In this document: positions 14,126 to 19,916 of the stretch, piece by piece
Layout of the letters: each line of letters starts with the position of its first letter
Position numbering within the stretch: the first letter of the stretch is position 1
NCBI GenBank assembly: GCA_023432025.1
Contig: JAEYVE010000178.1
Span: 1-19,916, forward strand
DNA length: 19,916 nt
DNA from: Pseudomonadota bacterium
GTDB lineage: Bacteria > Myxococcota_A > Polyangia > Polyangiales > Polyangiaceae
Direction of reading: 5' to 3'
Notes under the pieces: model-generated
Seen by the model: the letters and a program-made list of their open reading frames with translations, nothing else
What the model was told of the DNA's origin: nothing
Database searches by the model: none
Translations under genes and position numbers: made by a program

Positions 14126-14138
14126 AGTGCGGGAGCAC
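14126..14138 (+). repeat. Intergenic copy of AGTGCGGGAGCAC
   Basis: Embedded in CCAGTGCGGGAGCACCGC. It shares 17 bases with the 10594 copy and 17 with the 8384 copy (minus strand), both intergenic. Confidence 0.75.
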
Positions 14139-14196
14139 CGCTCGTCGCGCGCTGGTGCCGTCCCCTTCCCTCGGCGGTCGGCAAGATGCTTCGCGT

Positions 14197-14622
14197 TCAG
14201 TGCTCGGCGGCTTGATTCAGCTCGACGACGTTGCGATCGGGATCCCTCGCGAAAATGGAGCGGCCACCGTTCGGGAACGTGACGGGTCCCTCGGTGATGA
14301 CGATGCCGGCGTCCTGCAAGAGACGCTGCGCGGCTTCGACGTCCGGCACCGCCAGCGCCAGGTGCGTGATGCCTGCGTGTTTCTCTTTGATGTCCATGAG
14401 CACATTTTCGCCGTGCGCATGCGCTGCGTTGACGACGAGATTGAGCTCGACGCCCGCGGGGTTGCGCAAGATGGCGACGGGCTCGGGACCGATGGGCCCC
14501 ATCACCAACTCGAAACCCAGCACCTCGTAGAAGCGCAGGGAGCGCTCCAGATCGTGGACGCGAATGCCGACGTGGGACCAACCCGTCACGAAGGGGCTCT
14601 TCACCCGGAGCGTGTGCGACAT
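14197..14622 (-). CDS. VOC-superfamily (glyoxalase/dioxygenase-fold) metalloprotein
   Basis: A 141-residue protein with two paired betaalphabetabetabeta modules. The first half runs SHVGIRVHDLERSLRFYEVLGF to NPAGVELNLV; the second runs THLALAVPDVEAAQRLLQDAG to FARDPDRNVVELNQ. The four expected metal ligands are all present: H17, E59, H87 and E134, the pattern of glyoxalase I. Length is close to lactoylglutathione lyase (about 135), but VOC proteins also include dioxygenases, epimerases and resistance proteins, so the substrate is open. Start ATG at 14622 (MSHTLRVK) chosen because homologous VOC proteins begin shortly before the first strand and AGGAT lies upstream; an upstream ATG at 14751 would add an atypical basic extension. 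It ends toward the tRNA region and is divergent from the heme-motif lipoprotein gene. Confidence 0.85.
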   Translation of the reverse strand: MSHTLRVKSPFVTGWSHVGIRVHDLERSLRFYEVLGFELVMGPIGPEPVAILRNPAGVELNLVVNAAHAHGENVLMDIKEKHAGITHLALAVPDVEAAQRLLQDAGIVITEGPVTFPNGGRSIFARDPDRNVVELNQAAEH

Positions 14623-14791
14623 GTCGGGCGAGATCCTGCCAGAGGCCAACAGCTCCCGGAAGAGACCGCCTGTGCACCTTCGGTGAATTGCTTCATTTGT
14701 GCTGTAGATTTCACGTACAGGAAACCACTGATTTACTTTCCGATGCCCCACCTGGGTTGACCGGCTGGCCTAGCCAAGGGTTAGTTGCTGT

Positions 14792-16483
14792 ATGCGCTTT
14801 CACTTTGGCGCCGCGTTACTGGCTCTTCCGCTCGCCTGGGCCAGCCTGACTGCGTGTCAGGCGGGTGGTCGCGAGACCGGCGAGGGGCCCGGAGGCAGCG
14901 GCAGCACCGGCAATGGTAACGGCAATGGGACGGGCGGCGGAGATGGCACCGTCACTTTGCCGGGAGGCGCAGAGCCGACGCTGCTCCCCGTCCGAATTCG
15001 GCGCCTGACGAACCACGAGTACGACGAAACCGTTCGCGCGCTCCTGGGTACTCAGCAAACTTTCGCGCACAACTTTGCCGTGGACGCTCGCCAGAGTGAC
15101 TTCACGCGGAACGACCAGCAGCGCGTCGATCCGCTCTTGGCGAGCCAGTACCAAGCTGCGGCCGAGTCACTGGCGGCCGAAGCCGTCGTTCCAGCGACGC
15201 TGGCTACGCTGGTCCCCTGTGCCGTGGAGGCAGGCGACCGGGCGTGCGCGGCCGGCTTCGTCGATACTTGGGTTTCCAAAGCCTATCGCCGCCCGCTCAC
15301 GGACGACGACCGCACGGCACTGCTCGCCGTGTACGACGCAGGCACCATCGGCGGTGGGTTCGTCGATGGCATCGAGCTCGTGATTCGTGCGGTGCTGCAG
15401 TCTGCCAGCTTTTTGTACCACCACGAAGTCGGCGGGGTGGCGGCGGACGGCAAGGCGCGCATGACGGATCACGAGATCGCGGCGGAGCTGTCCTATCTGT
15501 TCCTGGGACGTCCACCGGACGCCGAGCTCTTGGCCGCCGCCGAGGCGGGCGAGCTCAGCACCAGTGAAGGACGATTGGCTCAAGCGCAGCGCCTTCTCGC
15601 CCTACCGGATTCCCTTCGGCAGATTCAGCGCTTGATCAACGAGTGGCTGGGCATCGACGGTTTGTCGAATTTGGCCAAGGACACCACCCTCTTCCCTACC
15701 TGGGAGGACTCCTTGCGCCCCGCGCTCTTGAAAGAAACCAACGCGTTCATCGAAGAGGTCGTCAAGAACGACGCCGGCCGCGTGTCGACGCTCCTGGGCG
15801 CGGATTACACGGTGGTCGACGGCTCGTCGGCGCTCAATCAACTGTACGGCTTGCCGGAAGGAACCACGGGGCGCGTCACTCCGCCCGAAGGCACCCGACG
15901 CGGCATTTTGACGCAACCGAGCTTCCTGGCGCGTCGCGCCAAGGAGCACGAGAGCGCTCCGGTGCAACGTGGTGTAGCGGTCCTGCGCCGCGTGCTGTGC
16001 ATTGACGTGCCCGATCCGGGAACGCTGAATCTGGCCATCGTGCCGCCGCTCCCGGATCCCACGCAGACCACGCGCGAACGCTTTTTGGTGCACACGACGG
16101 ATCCGAACTGCGCGGTTTGTCACGACCTCATCGACGGCGTCGGCTTCACCTACGAAAACTACGACGCGGTCGGTCAGTACCGTTCCACCGAGAACGGCAA
16201 ACCCGTGGACGCCAGCGGCATCATCGAACGCGGTACGGACATGGACGGCATCTACGAGAACGCGGTGGACCTCGCGGATGCGCTCGCCGGCAGCGAACGC
16301 GCCAAGCAGTGCTTTGCGCAGCACTTCTATCGCTTCGCCTCGGCGCGTGGTGACGCCTCCGCCGAAAAAACGTTCGTGGACGGCGTTTGGGGGCAACTGG
16401 ACGCAGACCAGCAGGACAGCGTCCTCCAACTGTTTGCGAACTTCGTGAAGAGCGACCTCTTCGTGCTCCGGAGGCCCGAATGA
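14792..16483 (+). CDS. DUF1587-DUF1595-DUF1592-DUF1588-DUF1585 lipoprotein with CXXCH heme motif
   Basis: A 563-residue exported protein of a family with no established function. Signal peptide with lipobox LTAC (lipidated C22), a Gly/Asn-rich linker (23-60), then five domains in the order usual for this family: DUF1587 (about 69-130, RIRRLTNHEYDETVRALLG), DUF1595 (about 150-192, FVDTWVSKAYRRPLTDDDR), DUF1592 (about 196-325, FVDGIELVIRAVLQSASFLY and ELSYLFLGRPPD), DUF1588 (about 360-460, GILTQPSFLARRAKEHESAP, VQRGVAVLRRVLC) and DUF1585 (about 480-555). C440-A-V-C443-H444 is a c-type heme binding motif followed by DLIDGVGFTYENYD. It overlaps the DUF1552 gene by 4 bp (ATGA), so the two are made together. 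An extracytoplasmic redox or oxidative enzyme role is inference from the heme motif. Confidence 0.92.
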   Translation: MRFHFGAALLALPLAWASLTACQAGGRETGEGPGGSGSTGNGNGNGTGGGDGTVTLPGGAEPTLLPVRIRRLTNHEYDETVRALLGTQQTFAHNFAVDARQSDFTRNDQQRVDPLLASQYQAAAESLAAEAVVPATLATLVPCAVEAGDRACAAGFVDTWVSKAYRRPLTDDDRTALLAVYDAGTIGGGFVDGIELVIRAVLQSASFLYHHEVGGVAADGKARMTDHEIAAELSYLFLGRPPDAELLAAAEAGELSTSEGRLAQAQRLLALPDSLRQIQRLINEWLGIDGLSNLAKDTTLFPTWEDSLRPALLKETNAFIEEVVKNDAGRVSTLLGADYTVVDGSSALNQLYGLPEGTTGRVTPPEGTRRGILTQPSFLARRAKEHESAPVQRGVAVLRRVLCIDVPDPGTLNLAIVPPLPDPTQTTRERFLVHTTDPNCAVCHDLIDGVGFTYENYDAVGQYRSTENGKPVDASGIIERGTDMDGIYENAVDLADALAGSERAKQCFAQHFYRFASARGDASAEKTFVDGVWGQLDADQQDSVLQLFANFVKSDLFVLRRPE

Positions 16484-17940
16484 AAAATCCCGTTTCCATG
16501 TTCGGTCGCCGTTTGGTCGGTGAAGCCGCGCGCCGCGAAACGCAGCGCCGAGCGCTCTCGCGTCGCAGCTTTTTGACCGCCGTGGGCGCGGGCGCCGCGT
16601 CTTTGCCGTTCTTCAAGCTCTTGGAAAATTCGGCCGCGAACGCGCAGCCCATGCCCCTCTCCTTCGTGGCCTTGTACATGCCACACGGCGTGGCCAAGGA
16701 GCTGTGGCGCCCGGGCAACGGCTTCGACCTGACGTACGAAAACTGCTCGCTGCAGCCATTCGACGACGCGGCCACCTACGGTCAGAGCTTCAAAAACAAC
16801 ATCGTCACGGCCAGCGGCGTGGACCTGGCGGGCGCCATCGCCGCAGGTACGGTGGGCCACAACGGCTCGCGCGGTATTCTGACGGGAGAGGGCGAGCACG
16901 GCAGCTCGTCGTCGCTCGACCAGTACTTGGCCGTCGACCAGGGGCTCGGCGCGGACTCACGCTTCGCTTCTTTGGTGCTGGGCGTGGGAGACGACGCCAT
17001 CGCCCTCGGCAGCAACATTTCGTACGCCGCCGGCGGTGTTCCGCTGCCGCGGATCATCGACCCCACGGTGACGTTCAACACCGTCTTCGCGGACTTGGTA
17101 GCCGCGCAAGATCCGGGGCAGGCCGCGGCCATCGAGCAAAGGCGCGCCAAGGGGCAGAGCGTCATCGACTACGTGCGCGGCGACATCGATCGCCTGAAGC
17201 CGCGGCTCGGACCCATCGAGCAGGCCAAGCTGGATCAACACCTGACCTCGCTGTTCGAGCTGGAAAAGCGCCTGCAGAGCTTCGAAGGGTCGTGCACGCT
17301 GCCCGGCATTCCGGACGCCTCCACCTTCCCGAAGATCCGCTCGTACAACGGCGGCGAACCGTACTTCGACGTCATCACCAACCTGCAGATCGACATGTTG
17401 GCGCAGGCCTTGGCCTGCGGTGTGACGCGCTTCGCGTCGCTGTGGCTCGCGGACTTGAGCCGCACCGGCTACGACCCCAGCCTGCCCGACGACGTTCACA
17501 ACAGCGTCGCCCACACTTACGCGCCCAAGAACGAGTACTCCAACAACTCGTACCCCGGCGACCCGAATACGTGGCTCCCGCTCGCCAAGCAAAACAAGTA
17601 CACGAACGGGAAAATGGCGCGGCTGATGCAGCGCTTGGCCGAGTTTGGAGTGCTCGACAGCACCATCATTTACGGCACGAGCGACATGGGGAACCCGAAC
17701 CTGCACTCGTCCGAGGACGTGCCGACGGTCATCGGCGGCGGGACGGGCTCGGGCTTCAAGTTCGGTCAGCACATCGACCTGGGCCCCCGCTGCCCGAACA
17801 ACGACGAGTGGTGCAGCGGGCAGGAAATCCGCGTGTCCAACTCGCGCATCCTGGTGGACATCGCCAACGCCTTCGGTGTGGAAACCGAAAAGTACGGCGC
17901 TGGCGACGCGGGGGCGGGCGGCCTTCCCGGGCTCACCTGA
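16480..17940 (+). CDS. DUF1552 protein with Tat signal peptide
   Basis: A 486-residue protein of the DUF1552 family, found as a partner of DUF1592 lipoproteins in Myxococcota and Planctomycetes and of unknown function. The N-terminus has a twin-arginine signal SRRSFLTAVGAGAASLPF (R28/R29), with likely cleavage after ANAQ near residue 56, so it is exported folded, probably with a bound cofactor. Landmarks: MPHGVAKELWRPG, GHNGSRGILTGEGEHGSSSS, then a helical middle (LKPRLGPIEQAKLDQHLTSL, FELEKRL), a DVHNSVAH segment (H340, H345) and YGTSDMGNPNLHSSEDVPTVIGGG. The last resembles the SD-G...H..P..GGG pattern of DUF1501/alkaline-phosphatase-fold proteins; this relation is inference. ATG 16480 overlaps the previous stop. 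A strong hairpin terminator follows. Confidence 0.92.
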   Translation: MKNPVSMFGRRLVGEAARRETQRRALSRRSFLTAVGAGAASLPFFKLLENSAANAQPMPLSFVALYMPHGVAKELWRPGNGFDLTYENCSLQPFDDAATYGQSFKNNIVTASGVDLAGAIAAGTVGHNGSRGILTGEGEHGSSSSLDQYLAVDQGLGADSRFASLVLGVGDDAIALGSNISYAAGGVPLPRIIDPTVTFNTVFADLVAAQDPGQAAAIEQRRAKGQSVIDYVRGDIDRLKPRLGPIEQAKLDQHLTSLFELEKRLQSFEGSCTLPGIPDASTFPKIRSYNGGEPYFDVITNLQIDMLAQALACGVTRFASLWLADLSRTGYDPSLPDDVHNSVAHTYAPKNEYSNNSYPGDPNTWLPLAKQNKYTNGKMARLMQRLAEFGVLDSTIIYGTSDMGNPNLHSSEDVPTVIGGGTGSGFKFGQHIDLGPRCPNNDEWCSGQEIRVSNSRILVDIANAFGVETEKYGAGDAGAGGLPGLT

Positions 17941-17962
17941 GCCTTCTTCGTTTGGGGCCGTC

Positions 17963-17993
17963 GAGGGGACGAACGTTCGCCGTTCGTCCCCTC
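17963..17993. terminator. Bidirectional terminator between the DUF1552 and SGNH genes
   Basis: GAGGGGACGAACG (17963-17975) and CGTTCGTCCCCTC (17981-17993) form a perfect 13-bp stem with a 5-nt loop (TTCGC), between two convergent genes. It is 22 nt after the DUF1552 stop and only 4 nt from the end of the SGNH gene. The flanking T-rich sequence is short. Confidence 0.8.
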
Positions 17994-17997
17994 TCGT

Positions 17998-18912
17998 TCA
18001 TCGGGGGTCCGACTCGTGGCCCGACGAAGCCACGTTCGGGGCAAGCGCGCGTGGCTGCTCGGCGAGCGCCCACGGTCGATCGCTCGTCGGCTCGTGGTGC
18101 GCTTCGAGCCAACTCATCACGACGTTGGCCCAGTCTTCACGTGCGGAGAGCGTGGGATGGATCCCGTCGGAGACGCGCGGCATCGACGGAATCAGGGCGT
18201 TCGTGTCCATGTAGAGGCACGGCGCCGCGTTCTGGCGGATGATTTCCATCAAACCGTTCTTGGCGCCGTCCCACAAAGGGGTCGCGATCCACACGCAGGG
18301 TCGCTTGCCAATCGTGTCTATCAGCTTGCGGATGTTGCGAATGCGCTGCTCGGGCTGAACGATTTCCAGCTCGTTGGCGCCCAACGTGACCAAGACCAAG
18401 TCCGGGCTATAGCGGTTCAAGTAGCCGCGCAGCTTGTCCCCCGCCGCCCAACCCGGAATGTAGCTCGCGGTTTCGAACTGCAGCACGCCGCGGATCCCAG
18501 CCTCGCGCAACCGCTTGTTCAAAGGGAGTCCCAGCGCGCCCGCAAACGAGTCCCCCACGTGCAGCACCGTCGTTCCGGCGGGGAGTCGCGGCGGGCTTGG
18601 TGGCGGCTCCGTGGCAGACGGGGGCGAGGAAGGCGCCTCGGCCGTAGCGCTCGACGCCGCGGCTGCCCCTGGCGGGTCCGAGGCGGGCGTGACGCCTTCG
18701 GCAGGGGGCGCTTCCACAGAAGACGCGAGGCGACCTTCGGCAGTGCCTGCATCCGAAGCGGCGATGGGCGGCGCCGAGGACGGCGCATCTGCCGTCACGA
18801 GCGGCGGCGGAGCCTTGGCTGGGACGGAAGACGCGGGTGGCGCACCGCCGCACGCGGCGGCACAGAGGAGCACGGGCACCAGCGCCGAGGGGAAGCGACG
18901 GAGGGCGTTCAT
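17998..18912 (-). CDS. SGNH/GDSL-hydrolase lipoprotein with long Ala/Pro linker
   Basis: A 304-residue predicted lipoprotein. Signal MNALRRFPSALVPVLLCAAAC with lipidation site C21 (CAAAC, an imperfect lipobox), then a low-complexity Ala/Pro/Ser linker (about 22-112). The SGNH domain (about 113-275) has block I HVGDSFAG (catalytic S122), block III TLGANE (N180) and block V DGIHP (D249, H252); block II Gly is probably within SYIPGWAAGDK. These are the four conserved positions of SGNH esterases and acetyltransferase-like proteins. Acting outside the cytoplasm, it could deacylate or acylate envelope polysaccharide or peptidoglycan; the substrate is not readable. The start at 18912 was chosen over an upstream ATG at 18975, which would place 21 residues before the signal peptide. 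Convergent with the DUF1552 gene. Confidence 0.87.
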   Translation of the reverse strand: MNALRRFPSALVPVLLCAAACGGAPPASSVPAKAPPPLVTADAPSSAPPIAASDAGTAEGRLASSVEAPPAEGVTPASDPPGAAAASSATAEAPSSPPSATEPPPSPPRLPAGTTVLHVGDSFAGALGLPLNKRLREAGIRGVLQFETASYIPGWAAGDKLRGYLNRYSPDLVLVTLGANELEIVQPEQRIRNIRKLIDTIGKRPCVWIATPLWDGAKNGLMEIIRQNAAPCLYMDTNALIPSMPRVSDGIHPTLSAREDWANVVMSWLEAHHEPTSDRPWALAEQPRALAPNVASSGHESDPR

Positions 18913-19058
18913 GGCAAACGGCTCATAGACGGGGCTCGGGCGGAGTGGAAGCAAGGGCAGGCGTCGTCCGGCCAAGCGCGAGATAGCCCCAAACAGACGC
19001 CCTCCTCGCGTCAGTTTCTTGATGCGCGCGGAGCCCAGCTCTTGCAGACTGCGCCGCC

Positions 19059-19916
19059 ATGAAGAGCATCATCGTCACCGCGACTCTAGCGAGCCTCCTC
19101 GTGATGGGCTGCAAGAAGAAGGAAGAGCAGCCTGCGCCCGAGGCGTCGGCGTCCGTCGCTGCACCCAAGGGCTCCGCAAACGCCGCTGGTAAGCGTCGCA
19201 AGGGTCCCGAGCCCATCCCCGCGCCGCCCGACGTGGCCGCACCTCCCGCCACCGCGCAGAAAACGGAGTCGGGGCTCGCGTTCGTGGTGCTGACGCCCGG
19301 CACCGGCACGGAACACCCCACGGACGATGATCGCGTGTCGGTCCACTACACCGGGTGGACGAAAGACGGAGAAATGTTCGACAGCTCGGTCGCTCGAGGT
19401 CGCCCGCAAACCTTTGCGGTCACGCGCGTCGTGAAGGGCTGGACCGAAGGCCTCAAGCTGATGACGAAAGGAGAAAAGCGCCGCTTCTGGATCCCGGCGG
19501 AGCTTGCTTACGGTGAAAAGCCGATGCGTCCCGGCGCGCCGTCGGGCCAGCTCACCTTCGACGTGGAGCTCATTGATATTTTCGCCGCGCCCAAAACGCC
19601 CGAGGACGTGGCCAAGCCGCCGGCCACGGCCAAGAAGACGAAGAGCGGTCTCGCCTACCGCGTGCTGACGCCCGGTACCGGCACCGAGCACCCCAAGGAA
19701 AAGTCGACCGTCAGCGTGAACTACACGGGCTGGACGACCGACGGAAAAATGTTCGACAGCTCGGTCACGCGTGGCCGTCCTGCCTCGTTCGCGCTCGATC
19801 AGGTGATCCCAGGTTGGACCGAGGGCGTTCAGCTCATGGTTCCCGGAGAAAAAACGCGCTTCTGGATCCCCGAGGACCTCGCCTACAAGGGCCGCCCCGG
19901 TGCGCCCGCGGGCATG
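19059..19916 (+). CDS. Tandem FKBP-type peptidyl-prolyl isomerase lipoprotein (partial, right edge)
   Basis: 286 residues visible from ATG 19059; the reading frame is open at the window end. Lipoprotein signal with lipobox VMGC (lipidated C18), then a Lys/Glu/Ala/Pro linker (19-65) and two FKBP domains. FKBP 1 (about 68-173) has VHYTGWTKDGEMFDSS, KGWTEGLKLM and RFWIPAELAYG; FKBP 2 (about 196 onward) repeats VNYTGWTTDGKMFDSS, PGWTEGVQLM and RFWIPEDLAY. The catalytic-pocket residues Y97, F107, D108, W128, Y151 and their equivalents Y222, F232, D233, W253, Y276 are present in both, so both domains should be active. It probably assists folding of exported proteins at prolyl bonds in the periplasm or at the outer membrane. 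The two halves are offset by 125 residues. Divergent from the SGNH gene across about 146 nt with no clear promoter seen. Confidence 0.95.
   Translation, partial: MKSIIVTATLASLLVMGCKKKEEQPAPEASASVAAPKGSANAAGKRRKGPEPIPAPPDVAAPPATAQKTESGLAFVVLTPGTGTEHPTDDDRVSVHYTGWTKDGEMFDSSVARGRPQTFAVTRVVKGWTEGLKLMTKGEKRRFWIPAELAYGEKPMRPGAPSGQLTFDVELIDIFAAPKTPEDVAKPPATAKKTKSGLAYRVLTPGTGTEHPKEKSTVSVNYTGWTTDGKMFDSSVTRGRPASFALDQVIPGWTEGVQLMVPGEKTRFWIPEDLAYKGRPGAPAGM

Larger units (their letters stand above)
13909..14196. other. Intergenic region with 12-bp triplet repeat and dispersed 13-mer
   Basis: The 290-nt gap between the tRNA terminator and the VOC gene end has no credible gene. It contains GTTCCGCTCGTC three times in perfect tandem (13943-13978) and one copy of the dispersed word (14126-14138). 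Confidence 0.6.

Noticed and set aside
13835..14677. Minus-strand frame across the tRNA terminator and VOC gene
   Set aside because: It reads through a strong terminator and in the wrong frame of the VOC gene, and is Arg-rich without motifs.
14757..14786. Promoter TTGACC plus TTAGTT for the heme-motif lipoprotein gene
   Set aside because: The would-be -10 lies about 5 nt from the ATG with an 18-nt spacer, leaving no room for a leader or ribosome site; no better promoter could be chosen by eye.
16704..18242. Second plus-strand frame running through the DUF1552 gene and past the terminator
   Set aside because: Arg-rich out-of-frame reading that crosses a strong terminator hairpin and enters the antisense of the SGNH gene.

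Overview
This is a GC-rich bacterial chromosomal segment, most likely from a myxobacterium (Myxococcota, probably Polyangia/Sorangium-like). Three things point that way. One is the DUF1587/1595/1592/1588/1585 lipoprotein paired with a Tat-exported DUF1552 protein. A second is the number of lipoproteins with long Ala/Pro or Gly/Thr linkers after the lipidated Cys, including a Cys-rich one with a poly-Asp and GGTGG linker. The third is an NtrC-type sigma-54 regulator. No phage, IS, CRISPR, plasmid or integrase feature is visible, so this looks like housekeeping and cell-envelope chromosome rather than an island.

Left part (1-8164): a minus-strand pair encodes a BamD-like lipoprotein followed 9 nt later by a sigma-54 response regulator that runs off the left edge. 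Divergently, greA (plus strand) precedes a 1048-residue protein made of seven membrane helices, a sulfatase/alkaline-phosphatase-fold periplasmic domain and HEAT repeats. Next come a YfgM-like TPR protein and a BamB-like PQQ-propeller lipoprotein whose start overlaps the preceding stop. BamD, YfgM and BamB all work at the Sec/BAM stage of outer-membrane protein biogenesis, so this is an envelope-assembly neighbourhood; yfgM-bamB adjacency is the same as in E. coli.

Middle (8165-11695): a repeat-rich intergenic stretch of about 550 nt, then three minus-strand genes. They encode a Cys-rich lipoprotein with a clear GNRA-loop terminator, a redoxin-like lipoprotein, and a metallo-beta-lactamase-fold protein of the class II cyclic-nucleotide phosphodiesterase type.

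Right part (11696-19916): a solitary groEL (minus, no groES and no CIRCE element) faces away from a tRNA-Gln/tRNA-Glu pair that ends in a very strong terminator. A small VOC-family gene (minus) follows, then the translationally coupled heme-motif lipoprotein and DUF1552 pair (plus) closed by a perfect 13-bp terminator hairpin. An SGNH-hydrolase lipoprotein (minus) and a tandem-FKBP lipoprotein (plus), cut by the window end, complete the segment.

The best candidates for undescribed biology are the membrane/AlkP-fold/HEAT fusion with Thr at the nucleophile position, the exported CXXCH-lipoprotein + DUF1552 couple, and a 13- to 16-base hairpin-forming word found at three separate intergenic sites and once inside a gene. 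All function calls come from reading translated motifs by eye. No database search or structure prediction was run.
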